DNA from: an uncultured Oscillospiraceae bacterium
Lineage (GTDB): Bacteria > Bacillota > Clostridia > Oscillospirales > Ruminococcaceae
Assembly (NCBI GenBank): GCA_910577565.1
Contig: CAJTNJ010000007.1
Coordinates: 1-64,000, forward strand
Reading direction: 5' to 3'
DNA length: 64,000 bases
Below the pieces are notes generated by a model, which saw only the letters and a list, made by a program, of their open reading frames with translations, searched no databases and was not told the DNA's origin. Positions 52,892 through 61,634 of this stretch are shown here, piece after piece (position 1 is the first letter of the stretch; each line of letters opens with the position of its first letter). A program made the translations under genes and the position numbers.

Positions 52892-54249
52892 CAAATATAA
52901 TATTTATATTTTTTATATTGCCAATTTTTTTCCTCATATATTACATAGCGCCAAGCAAGTGGAGAAATATTGTATTAGTTTTGGCAAGTCTTTTGATTTT
53001 GGGTTGGAAATCCCCGATTTTTTTACCGATAATATTTAATATATGCCTTTTAAATTTTTGGTTTGGCTTTTTAATTTTTAACTTGCGCACAAATGCTCCA
53101 TTGAAAAAAGGTGTATATTTTGCTATAATAATATTCAATATCATAGCATTTTTGGCATATTTGGTATTTAATTTTAACAGTTTTAAATTGTTTGGCCAAG
53201 AAATTGCAAAACCGGTTATGTTGTCGTTTTGTATTCTTTCAAATATATCATATGTAACGGATATATATATAAAGCGCTGCAGACCTCAAAATAGCTTTAT
53301 TGATTATCTCACATATGCAATAATGTTTCCGAGGATGTTTTTGGGACCCGCAGTTTGTTATTATAAGTTCAATGATCAGCTTAGAGAGCGGAAATTAAAC
53401 TCTGACATTACTGCTGATGGAATAAATTTATTCATTTGTGGTTTTGCAAAGAAGTGTTTGCTTGCTGACAATATTGTCAAGATGTATATTTTCATTATCG
53501 ATCAAAACGTGTCTGGGCTTTCTGTAGTCACTGCTTGGCTTGGAGCTATTGCGATATTTTTTAACTTATACTTTGTGTTGTCGGGGTATATTGATATGGC
53601 AAGGGGTTTGGGCAAGATGCTTGGATTTAATTTGCCAATAAACTTTCGTCCACCTCTTTCGGCAAGAAGCATTACAAATTTTATAAGGCGCTTTAACATC
53701 TCCATTATCCACTGGTTTAAAGTATATATAAATCCACCGCAGCTAAAAAACAAAGGATTTTTGTTCACATCCATAAGAGTTTGTTTAATAGGCATAGCAT
53801 ATGCTTTGTTTTTTGGAGGAACTGCTTGTCAGTTTTTGGCGGTTTTCTATTTTGTAGCGCTGTTTTTGATTGAGAAGTTGTTTTTGTTTGACTTTTTTAA
53901 GAGTTTACCAACATTTATAAGGAATATAATAACGTTTATTCTTGTTATATTCGGCGTTATGTTCTTTGAGCAGGGCTCGGTAGGTAAAGGAATTAATTAT
54001 CTAGGCGCTATGTTTGGCACGAGCGGAGTTTTCATTGATAAAACATCTATATTTCTTATTATATCATTTGGAGTTACAATTATATTGTGTTGGCTTTGTG
54101 CAAGCAGCATATTAAAAATTCGTTTGTTTAAGATAAAAAGAAAATATAAAACATTTTATGCTGTTTCAAAGCCGATTTGTTTATTGATATTGTTTGTTAT
54201 TTCGTTAGCTTTTTGCTCAACAAATCAGGGCATAATATCTTTAGTGTGA
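52882..54249 (+). CDS. AlgI-like MBOAT family protein, probably catalytically inactive
   Basis: 455 residues with about ten membrane helices. MBOAT O-acetyltransferases move acetyl groups across the membrane to polysaccharides. YFVLSGYIDMARGLGKMLGF and SARSITNFIRRFNISIIHWF align well with AlgI-type proteins. However, the family's RWH is RFN (270-272), the GLWHG motif is LFFGG (309-313), and the second conserved His in the following helix (LLHG in relatives) is replaced by Val/Ala near 325. The frame is intact, so a non-catalytic but retained protein is likely. ATG within the previous gene, coupled. The next gene is the usual DHHW partner. Confidence 0.85.
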   Translation: MGLTNIIFIFFILPIFFLIYYIAPSKWRNIVLVLASLLILGWKSPIFLPIIFNICLLNFWFGFLIFNLRTNAPLKKGVYFAIIIFNIIAFLAYLVFNFNSFKLFGQEIAKPVMLSFCILSNISYVTDIYIKRCRPQNSFIDYLTYAIMFPRMFLGPAVCYYKFNDQLRERKLNSDITADGINLFICGFAKKCLLADNIVKMYIFIIDQNVSGLSVVTAWLGAIAIFFNLYFVLSGYIDMARGLGKMLGFNLPINFRPPLSARSITNFIRRFNISIIHWFKVYINPPQLKNKGFLFTSIRVCLIGIAYALFFGGTACQFLAVFYFVALFLIEKLFLFDFFKSLPTFIRNIITFILVIFGVMFFEQGSVGKGINYLGAMFGTSGVFIDKTSIFLIISFGVTIILCWLCASSILKIRLFKIKRKYKTFYAVSKPICLLILFVISLAFCSTNQGIISLV

Positions 54250-54273
54250 AGCATGGTAAAGGAGCATTAATAT

Positions 54274-55440
54274 ATGTTAAAGCCACTATATATCAAAAGG
54301 TTATTGATATCGTTATTTTTTATAATATTATCTTGTCCTATGATCATATTTATATATTTTCCGAATCAAATTGATAAGCATTTTTTAGTTAAACCACAGC
54401 TTCCTGCATTTAATCTGGATGATATTTTAAATGGCGAATATCAGAGCAAAGTTAATGAATATTTAAATAAAAATCTGTTTATATATCAGCCACTTACTTT
54501 TTTAAAGACAAACATTGATTTAATGACGGGTAAATTTTTGACAAATGATGTATATATTACAAGTTCCTCTCTTATTGATGCGCCTAAGCTTCCGGATTTA
54601 GATAGTTTAAAAAGGACATCTAATTTGATTAATGAATTTATGCAAAAGGTTAAAAAGCCTGTTTATTCTTTGATAATTCCGACAAATGCACAAATAAACA
54701 GTTCCAAACTGCCTGCCTATGCACTTTTGGATGATGAAACTGAGTTAATAAATAATTTTAATAATAGTCTTGACAATAGGACTGTTATACTTGATGCAAA
54801 CACACCTCTTACTTCTATGAAAAATATAACTGCCTACTATAACACTGACAATCGGCTTACAAGTTTTGGGGCATTTTTGATATATAACTATAATATGAAA
54901 CAGCTTGGTGCGTCACCCGCAAGCATGCAGAAATTTAATATTGAGCATGTGGCCGATGATTTTTATGGTACACTTTTTGATCGAACATTTTATACCGGTG
55001 TAAATCCCGATAAGATTGATTTTTTCCATTATAATGCGTATGACATAACTGCAAATGTTGTTCAAACAGACAGTTGCAATGTATCAGTTTTTCGCAATAC
55101 CTTATATGACTATAGTCAGTTGGAAAATATTGATAAGGCAAATGCTTTATTTGGAGTTAATGCGCCAATTAAAAAAATGCAAACAAATGCAAAGAGAGAG
55201 CATAACATTTTGATTTTTGCAGACCACAACATAGATGCTTTTATGCAGTTTTTTGCAATACATTATAATAACATTGCAGTGGTTAACCTGCTTGAACTAG
55301 ATTCTTGCAATTTTAGTGTCGAAGAACTAACTAAAAGCATTGATGCCGGATTATATGATAAGATACTTTTTGCATATGGAATAGGCACACTTGCAAACAG
55401 TGAACAGTTTGAACATTTAAAGTGTTTTATGAATAATTAA
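54274..55440 (+). CDS. DHHW-family (AlgX/AlgJ-like) protein with altered active-site motifs
   Basis: 388 residues. One N-terminal membrane helix (about 8-29) anchors an extracellular domain. HVADDFYGTLFDRTFYTGVN and NPDKIDFF are typical of the DHHW family that works with MBOAT proteins in O-acetylation. The name motif TDHHWTSxGA appears as TDNRLTSFGA (191-200), so the His pair and Trp are gone, and the DSY/DSF motif corresponds to ADHN at 316-319. It is intact in frame. ATG after AAAGGAG. Confidence 0.8.
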   Translation: MLKPLYIKRLLISLFFIILSCPMIIFIYFPNQIDKHFLVKPQLPAFNLDDILNGEYQSKVNEYLNKNLFIYQPLTFLKTNIDLMTGKFLTNDVYITSSSLIDAPKLPDLDSLKRTSNLINEFMQKVKKPVYSLIIPTNAQINSSKLPAYALLDDETELINNFNNSLDNRTVILDANTPLTSMKNITAYYNTDNRLTSFGAFLIYNYNMKQLGASPASMQKFNIEHVADDFYGTLFDRTFYTGVNPDKIDFFHYNAYDITANVVQTDSCNVSVFRNTLYDYSQLENIDKANALFGVNAPIKKMQTNAKREHNILIFADHNIDAFMQFFAIHYNNIAVVNLLELDSCNFSVEELTKSIDAGLYDKILFAYGIGTLANSEQFEHLKCFMNN

Positions 55441-55454
55441 AAGGAATGGTTTTA

Positions 55455-56009
55455 ATGGATTTTATACAAATAGAGAACGAATCAAGACAAATTTTAGAAG
55501 AACTAATAAAAAAGGCAAAGGTAAAAGTTGGGGATTCATTGGTTGTTGGCTGCTCAACAAGTGAAGTTGCGGGAGAGAATATAGGAACTAGTTCGAGCGC
55601 AGATATTGCCCAGGCAATACTTGTGGGGATGATGCCAGTAATAAATAAAAATCAATTAAGACTTGTAGCTCAGTGTTGTGAGCATTTAAATAGAGCGTTA
55701 ATAGTGGAGTCGGAATTTGCACAAAAGTTAGGTTTTGAAATTGTAAACGTGATTCCAAAACTAAAAGCGGGTGGTGCATTTGCTACTGCTTGCTGGAAGA
55801 TGTTTAATAATCCTGTTGCTTTAGAGACTATAAAAGTGAACTTTGGAATTGATATAGGAGGAACTCTTATTGGAATGCATATCAAACCAACTGTAGTGCC
55901 TGTAAAATTAACAATTGGTAAAGTTGGAAAGGCACGAGTGATATGTGCAAGAAGCAGGCCTAAATTTATTGGTGGTAAAAGAGCGGAATATAACGAAGAC
56001 TTAATGTGA
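55455..56009 (+). CDS. YwlG / TIGR01440 (DUF436) family protein
   Basis: 184 residues. VVGCSTSEVAGENIGTSSS, AQCCEHLNRALIVE, AGGAFATACWKMFNNPVALE and ARPKFIGGKRAEYN-like SRPKFIGGKRAEYNEDL are the conserved blocks of this Firmicutes family. Function unknown. The ATG at 55455 has AAAGGA nine bases upstream. Confidence 0.9.
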   Translation: MDFIQIENESRQILEELIKKAKVKVGDSLVVGCSTSEVAGENIGTSSSADIAQAILVGMMPVINKNQLRLVAQCCEHLNRALIVESEFAQKLGFEIVNVIPKLKAGGAFATACWKMFNNPVALETIKVNFGIDIGGTLIGMHIKPTVVPVKLTIGKVGKARVICARSRPKFIGGKRAEYNEDLM

Positions 56010-56026
56010 TATATAAGTGAACTTAA

Positions 56027-56094
56027 GGTGAAATAGGCATACTATAAAAATTAAAAGAGTGTCTAAGCTTAGTTATAGTGGTATACTTTTCACC
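56027..56094. repeat. Imperfect long hairpin behind the DUF436 gene
   Basis: GGTGAAA (56027-56033) pairs with TTTCACC (56088-56094), and ATACTATAA (56039-56047) with TTATAG..TAT (56073-56084). The 25-base apical part holds a CTAAGCTTAG palindrome. It could end the upstream transcript or be a decayed palindromic element. The remaining 160 bases up to the next promoter hold nothing recognisable. Confidence 0.45.
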
Positions 56095-56264
56095 ATTTGT
56101 TTTATTTAGCAGTTGTTTTCATAAAAGCTAATATGTCTTTGGTTGTTAATTAGCTTGGTTTATAAAGATTTTGATAGCAAAAGAAATATGATAGCATAGA
56201 ATTGTTGTTTTCTTGTTTTGCATTTGTTTAATATTTAGTTTGTGCTGCAATATCGGCGAAATGT

Positions 56265-56293
56265 TTGACAATATCTGCTTAGTATGATATAAT
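56265..56293 (+). promoter_or_regulatory. Consensus promoter of the rimP-nusA-infB operon
   Basis: TTGACA (56265-56270), exactly 17 bases, TATAAT (56288-56293): a perfect sigma-A promoter. Predicted start near 56300, giving a leader of about 70 bases. Confidence 0.9.
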
Positions 56294-56313
56294 TTTTGAT
56301 ATTAATAATTTAA

Positions 56314-56348
56314 AAGGAAGGCTGGGTTTTATAAATCCGGTCTTTTAT
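56314..56348 (+). terminator. Possible attenuator in the rimP leader
   Basis: A 10-bp stem (56318-56327 with 56335-56344; three G-U pairs), seven-base loop, and a short T run. It occupies most of the leader between the consensus promoter and rimP. NusA autoregulation through such a hairpin is plausible but inferred. Confidence 0.5.
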
Positions 56349-56371
56349 AATGAAAAATAATGAGGATTATT

Positions 56372-56839
56372 ATGAGCACATGCAATATTGTTTCAGACAT
56401 CGTAAGACCGATAGCAAAAAAGTTTGGTCTGGATATTTGGGATATAGTGTTTGAAAAGGAAGGGCCCAATTGGTTTTTGAGGATTTATCTTGATAAAAAA
56501 GATTCTAAAGTGACAGTTGATGATTGTGAAGATGTTTCGCGTTTGCTGTCAAATGAGCTTGATTTGGTTGATCCTATTGAACAAAGTTATTATTTAGAAG
56601 TTTCTTCTGCAGGGCTTGGAAGAAGGCTTAAAAAAGAAGAACATTTTTTGCGCTTTATTGGATCACAAATTTCTCTTAAACTTTATCGAGCGCTTTATGG
56701 AAAAAAAGAGTTTTGTGGAACATTAAAAGGCTTTTATGATTTTAAGATAGAGCTTGAAACAAATGATGAAGTAATGATTATTCCGTTTGCGGATTGTTCT
56801 TATGTAAAGCTTGATGATGATTTATATTTATTTGATTAA
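56372..56839 (+). CDS. rimP: Ribosome maturation factor RimP
   Basis: 155 residues; needed for 30S maturation. GLDIWDIVFEKEGPNWFLRI, VTVDDCEDVSRLLSNELD and YYLEVSSAGLGRRLKKEEHF (in families SPGLdRpL) are conserved. Note SAGLGR in place of SPGLDR. GAGG before the ATG at 56372; an ATG at 56360 is less well placed. Confidence 0.95.
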   Translation: MSTCNIVSDIVRPIAKKFGLDIWDIVFEKEGPNWFLRIYLDKKDSKVTVDDCEDVSRLLSNELDLVDPIEQSYYLEVSSAGLGRRLKKEEHFLRFIGSQISLKLYRALYGKKEFCGTLKGFYDFKIELETNDEVMIIPFADCSYVKLDDDLYLFD

Positions 56840-56905
56840 AAATTAATTGTTATAATTTGCAAAGTGAACATATATTAAATGATTTGGAAAGGATTGATTT
56901 AAAAA

Positions 56906-58147
56906 ATGAATACTAAAGAGGCAAAAGAATTTTTTGAAGCTTTGGATTTTATGGCTGCAGATAAAGGGATAGATCCAGAATTTCTGGCTGAGAAAGTTAA
57001 AACTGCAATAAAGCTTGCTGTGAGAAAACAATATCATGGCATTAATAATATTAATGTTGTTATGGATTCTGATAAGGCTAAATTTAAAGTATCGATATCA
57101 AAAATGGTTGTTGATGAAGTAGAGGACCCGGCCAATGAGATATTACTTGATGCTGCCATTGCTCACTCAAAAAGGGCAAGACTTGGTGAATTGGTGGAAA
57201 TTAAAATTGACTCTAAAAATATCGGCAGAATAGCAGCCCAAGCAGCTAAACAGCAGATAAGACAAGGTGTCAGAGATGTTGAAATGGAACAAATGAGTGA
57301 GAGGATGGGCGACAGAGTAGGAGATGTTATAACTGCACGTGTTGAAAGAGTTGAACCAATATCTAAAAATGTTATAATGAGAATTGACGATAACGATGTT
57401 GTGTTGTTTAAAAACGAACAATTGCCGGGGGACGAATATGTTCCGGGAGATATGGTGAAGGTTTATGCAGTAAATATTTCATCTAATGACAGACGCTGTA
57501 CACTTAAAATTTCAAGAATTCATCCTAATTTTGTTAAACGTATGCTTGAACTTGAAGTCCCCGAGGTTTATGAGGGCAAAATTGAAATTAAGCAAATTGC
57601 ACGTGAAGCTGGGTTTAGAACAAAAGTCGCTGTTATAAGCAACGATCCCGACCTTGATCCTGTTGGCTCCTGCATAGGAAACAGAGGAATAAGAATAAGC
57701 ACTATTGTGAATGAGCTTGGTGGAGAAAAAATAGATGTAATTAAATATAGTGATGACCCTAAGGAATTTATTGCACAGGCACTTTCTCCGGCGCGGGTGG
57801 TAGAAATAGAACTATTTAACGACAAAAGTGGCGAAAAGATAGCTTTTGTCTCGGTGCCAGACAGTCAACTTTCACTTGCTATAGGCAACAGAGGTCAAAA
57901 TGCAAAACTTGCTGCAAAGCTAACAGGCTTTAAGATTGACATAAGCCCTGAAAGTGGATTTTATGGTGAAGACGCAAAAAGCACACTTAAAGAAAAGCTT
58001 GAGAATAGACTAAAAGAAAAAGCTCAGCTTGAAAAAGAAAAAGAAACTGTTGTAGAGGAAGAATCATTTTACGATCCAATCGAAGAGGCTGACATTCATG
58101 CATTTGAAGTTGAGAATATGTTGGATGATTGCGAAAATAGAGAATAG
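56906..58147 (+). CDS. nusA: Transcription factor NusA
   Basis: 413 residues; pausing, termination and antitermination factor bound to RNA polymerase. The N-terminal domain (1-125), S1 domain (GDVITARVERVEPISKNVIM), and two KH domains (GSCIGNRGIRISTIVNELGG; LAIGNRGQNAKLAAKLTG) are complete. A short acidic tail follows, without the extra C-terminal repeats of proteobacteria. ATG with GGAAAGGATTGAT. Confidence 0.96.
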   Translation: MNTKEAKEFFEALDFMAADKGIDPEFLAEKVKTAIKLAVRKQYHGINNINVVMDSDKAKFKVSISKMVVDEVEDPANEILLDAAIAHSKRARLGELVEIKIDSKNIGRIAAQAAKQQIRQGVRDVEMEQMSERMGDRVGDVITARVERVEPISKNVIMRIDDNDVVLFKNEQLPGDEYVPGDMVKVYAVNISSNDRRCTLKISRIHPNFVKRMLELEVPEVYEGKIEIKQIAREAGFRTKVAVISNDPDLDPVGSCIGNRGIRISTIVNELGGEKIDVIKYSDDPKEFIAQALSPARVVEIELFNDKSGEKIAFVSVPDSQLSLAIGNRGQNAKLAAKLTGFKIDISPESGFYGEDAKSTLKEKLENRLKEKAQLEKEKETVVEEESFYDPIEEADIHAFEVENMLDDCENRE

Positions 58148-58176
58148 CTTACTCAAATTTTAAGGTGGCAGCAAAA

Positions 58177-58449
58177 ATGTGTAAAAGCAAAAAAGTACCT
58201 ATAAGAATGTGCATTGGCTGTAGGGAAAGAAAACCTAAAGAGGATTTGGTTAGAATTGTAAAAAATGCCAAAGGAGAAATTTCAATAGATAAAAAAGGAA
58301 AAGCCGATGGACGTGGAGCATATATTTGCTTAAGTAGCAATTGTTTTAATATTGTCAGAAAAAAAAGAGGGCTTGAGCGAAGTTTTAGATGCAAAATAGA
58401 TGACAAAGTTTATAGCTGCTTAGAAAAGGAGTTGGAAGAGTTTGAGTGA
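58177..58449 (+). CDS. ylxR: YlxR family RNA-binding protein (DUF448)
   Basis: 90 residues. VPIRMCIGCRERKPKEDLVR and GKADGRGAYICLSSNCF are the DUF448 signature. It is always placed between nusA and infB in Firmicutes and binds RNA. The ATG at 58177 has AAGGTGG; a GTG at 58165 is an alternative. Confidence 0.93.
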   Translation: MCKSKKVPIRMCIGCRERKPKEDLVRIVKNAKGEISIDKKGKADGRGAYICLSSNCFNIVRKKRGLERSFRCKIDDKVYSCLEKELEEFE

Positions 58450-58741
58450 TATTCTGTGTAGTTTGGGGCTTTGCATGAAAGCCGGTAAGCTAATAGCAGG
58501 GTTTAATGTTGTTTGTGATGCAATAAAACAAAAACCAAGAGATATAATTGTTTTTGTAACTAAGGATATATCTGACAAAACAAAAAAAGAAGTTACTTTT
58601 TATGCTGATAAATATTGCGTGCAGGTAGTTTCGCTGCCCGTAACAGCAGTTGAAATTAATAGAATTTTACATAAGGATTTTGTAGTTTTGGCAGTAACTG
58701 ACATAAAATTAGCCGGTATGATCAAAAGCAAATGCGATTAG
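58442..58741 (+). CDS. ylxQ: L7Ae-like RNA-binding protein YlxQ
   Basis: 99 residues. LGLCMKAGKLIAGFNVVCDA and the L7Ae fold (IIVFVTKDISDKTKKEV) suggest a kink-turn RNA-binding protein, like YlxQ of B. subtilis. TTG start, overlapping ylxR by eight bases. Confidence 0.9.
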   Translation: MSDILCSLGLCMKAGKLIAGFNVVCDAIKQKPRDIIVFVTKDISDKTKKEVTFYADKYCVQVVSLPVTAVEINRILHKDFVVLAVTDIKLAGMIKSKCD

Positions 58742-58788
58742 CACTTTTAATGAGCCTAAACATAAACAAATAAGGAGTGATCTTTTTT

Positions 58789-61194
58789 ATGATAAAAAAA
58801 TATAAGGTATCAGAGCTTGCGAAAGATTTGGGATTAAAGTCAAAGGACGTAATTTCATCAATTGAAAAATATTTTAATGTTACCAAAAAGACAGGCTCGG
58901 TTTTAATCGAGGAAGAAATTAATGTTGTGCTTGAGGTATACACTAAAGCGAATGAAGTGAAAACGTTTGATGATTATTTTGCATCGGCAGCCGACAAACC
59001 TAAAAAAGCAGAGAAAGCTCCTAAACCAAAGGCTAAAATTGATGAAAATACTGCAAAAAATGAAGACAGCAAGTCCAAAAAGACAGATAAAAAAGACATT
59101 CCGGCAAAATCAAAGGATAAGTTTTCAAAACCTAAGCTTCCAAAGAAAAAAGATAAGCTAACAAAGACTATAACTCTAAAACCAAAAATTGATGAGCCGA
59201 CAACAAATGTTGTGCAAGAAGACAGAGTTCGTCATGTTGACACAAGAACTGTTCAAGTTAATCTTGACAAATATAATGAACGCTATGAAAATATGGCAAG
59301 AAGCAACAATATAAAAGATGGCTTCCAAAGAAAACAAAAGATTAAACACCGTCCAAACCAAAAAAATCAGCGTTCAAACAAAAGAGAAACAGAAGCTCAA
59401 AAGCTGCAGCGTCTTGCTCTTGAACGCGCTCGAAAACAGCAACTTAAGGTGAAAATTCCTGATGAAATTTTAGTGTCTGAACTTGCTACAAGGCTTAAAG
59501 TGAATGTAGCAGAGGTAATTAAAAAGTTGATTGCACTTGGCGTTATGTCTGGCATTAACGACACCATAGACTTTGACACAGCATCACTAATTGCCGAAGA
59601 GCTGGGTGCTAAGGTAGAACACGAGGTTATTGTTACCATTGAAGAGCGCTTGTTTGATGAGGAAGAGGACGATAAAGATAACCTAGAGCACAGAGACCCG
59701 GTAGTCGTTGTTATGGGGCATGTTGACCACGGTAAAACAAGCCTTCTCGATAAAATACGCAACTCTGAAGTGGTATCGTCGGAAGCAGGCGGCATAACTC
59801 AGCACATAGGTGCTTATACAGTGCACGGAAAAGACAACAAGAACATAACATTCCTTGACACACCTGGACATGAAGCGTTCACTTCAATGAGAATGCGTGG
59901 AGCTAACATGACTGATATAGCAATTTTGGTTGTTGCGGCGGATGATGGTATCATGCCACAAACAATTGAGGCTATAAATCATGCTAAAGCGGCAAATGTT
60001 TCTATAATTGTCGCAATCAACAAAATAGATAAACCAGAAGCAAATCCCGATCGCGTTATGCAAGAGCTTACAGAACATGGATTGGTTCCCGAAGAGTGGG
60101 GTGGAGATGTAATTTGTGTTAAAGTTTCCGCAAAAACCGGTGAGGGTCTTGACGATCTTCTTGAGATGGTTAATCTTGTTGCTGATGTCAAAGACCTTAA
60201 GGCTAACTCCAATCGTCTTGCTAAAGGTGCAGTTGTTGAGGCATATTTGGATAAAGGCAGAGGACCAGTTGCAACTTTGCTAGTACAAAACGGTACGTTA
60301 AAAGTCGGAGATTCAATAATAGCCGGCGTTTCCATCGGTCGTGTTCGCGCTATGCTTAACGACAAAGGCGTTAATGTTAAGACTGCGGGTCCATCTACGC
60401 CTGTTGAAATTACAGGGCTTGCAGAAGTTCCGTCTGCAGGTGATATGTTTAATGCAGTTGAAAATGAAAGACTTGCAAGAGAACTTGTCGATAAACGCAA
60501 ATTTGCTGAAAAACAAGAACAATTCCTTGCATATAATAAAGTGACTTTGGATAATTTGTTTAGTCAAATTGAAGAGGGCGAGCGCAAAGAGCTTGCAATA
60601 GTTGTTAAAGCAGATGTTCAAGGTTCGGTTGAAGCGGTTAAACACTCACTTGAAAAGCTATCCAACAAAGAGGTAAAAGTAAGTGTAATACACGGCGCTG
60701 TCGGAGCTATAAACAAGTCGGACGTTATGCTTGCAAACGCATCTAATGCAATAATAATCGGATTTAATGTAAGACCTGATGCAGTTGCAAAGCATGATGC
60801 AAAAGAGCAAAATGTAGAACTTAGGTTATATCGCGTAATTTATGATGCAATAGAAGATGTTGAACAAGCAATAAAAGGTATGCTTGAGCCTAAAATTAGG
60901 GAAGTGGAACTTGGTACGGCTGAAGTAAGAGAAGTTTATAAAATTTCTAACGTTGGCACGATTGCCGGCTGTTATGTGACCGATGGCAAGGTTGCAAGAA
61001 GTGCACAAATAAGACTTGTAAGAGATGGTGTTGTTATTGTTGAAGATACGATAAAGTCGCTTAAGAGATTTAAAGATGACGTAAAAGAAGTTGCCAAAGG
61101 CTATGAGTGCGGCATTGGTCTCGAGAAATTTAATGACATTAAAGTTGGAGATGTTTTTGAATCGTTTAATTTAGAAGAATATAAAGACGAATAG
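58789..61194 (+). CDS. infB: Translation initiation factor IF-2
   Basis: 801 residues. N-terminal IF2N (KYKVSELAKDLGLKSKDVIS), a Lys-rich linker (about 70-210), a second IF2N (ILVSELATRLKVNVAEVIKK), then the G domain: VVVMGHVDHGKTSLLDKIRN, GITQHIGAY, DTPGHEAF, NKIDKPEANPD. Domains II to IV end at residue 801. The ATG at 58789 has AAGGAGTGATC at proper distance; a GTG at 58777 lies inside that site. Confidence 0.97.
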   Translation: MIKKYKVSELAKDLGLKSKDVISSIEKYFNVTKKTGSVLIEEEINVVLEVYTKANEVKTFDDYFASAADKPKKAEKAPKPKAKIDENTAKNEDSKSKKTDKKDIPAKSKDKFSKPKLPKKKDKLTKTITLKPKIDEPTTNVVQEDRVRHVDTRTVQVNLDKYNERYENMARSNNIKDGFQRKQKIKHRPNQKNQRSNKRETEAQKLQRLALERARKQQLKVKIPDEILVSELATRLKVNVAEVIKKLIALGVMSGINDTIDFDTASLIAEELGAKVEHEVIVTIEERLFDEEEDDKDNLEHRDPVVVVMGHVDHGKTSLLDKIRNSEVVSSEAGGITQHIGAYTVHGKDNKNITFLDTPGHEAFTSMRMRGANMTDIAILVVAADDGIMPQTIEAINHAKAANVSIIVAINKIDKPEANPDRVMQELTEHGLVPEEWGGDVICVKVSAKTGEGLDDLLEMVNLVADVKDLKANSNRLAKGAVVEAYLDKGRGPVATLLVQNGTLKVGDSIIAGVSIGRVRAMLNDKGVNVKTAGPSTPVEITGLAEVPSAGDMFNAVENERLARELVDKRKFAEKQEQFLAYNKVTLDNLFSQIEEGERKELAIVVKADVQGSVEAVKHSLEKLSNKEVKVSVIHGAVGAINKSDVMLANASNAIIIGFNVRPDAVAKHDAKEQNVELRLYRVIYDAIEDVEQAIKGMLEPKIREVELGTAEVREVYKISNVGTIAGCYVTDGKVARSAQIRLVRDGVVIVEDTIKSLKRFKDDVKEVAKGYECGIGLEKFNDIKVGDVFESFNLEEYKDE

Positions 61195-61280
61195 TTTATG
61201 GTTTTATATTATATGAAGGCTGATAGGGCATAATAAAAAGTGTGATTTAACTCGTTTTTATTTTCTGTATGGAGGTAGTT

Positions 61281-61631
61281 ATGTCAGGATATAAGTCAGC
61301 TCGCATGTCTGAAGATATAAAAAGAGAAATGAGTTTTTTGTTAAGAGACTTGAAAGATCCGAGGATAAATAGCGGCAATTTGAGCGTTGTACGTGTGGAT
61401 ATCACAAAAGATTGTTCGTTTGCAAAGATATATATAAGTTCAATGAAAGGGATAAAAGACGCAAATCTTGCAGTCAAGGCGCTTAAGGGTGCTACCGGCT
61501 ATATTAAAAGAGAGTTTTTAAACAGTCTGCATCTTAAAAAAATGATTGAAGTTAAGTTCATAGCAGATGATTCTATTGAGTATGGTGCTCATTTGGAGAA
61601 ATTGTTTGCAGAGTCTTTAAAAGGAGAATAG
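61281..61631 (+). CDS. rbfA: 30S ribosome-binding factor A
   Basis: 116 residues; late 30S assembly and cold adaptation. SARMSEDIKREMSFLLRDLK, DPRINSGNLSVVRVDITKDC and FAKIYISSMKG are typical. GGAGG five bases before the ATG at 61281. Confidence 0.95.
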   Translation: MSGYKSARMSEDIKREMSFLLRDLKDPRINSGNLSVVRVDITKDCSFAKIYISSMKGIKDANLAVKALKGATGYIKREFLNSLHLKKMIEVKFIADDSIEYGAHLEKLFAESLKGE

Positions 61632-61634
61632 GGA

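Noticed and set aside
55660..55690. GTAGCTCAG, like the D-arm of a tRNA
   Set aside because: It is inside the DUF436 coding sequence, and no acceptor stem or T arm follows at the right distance.
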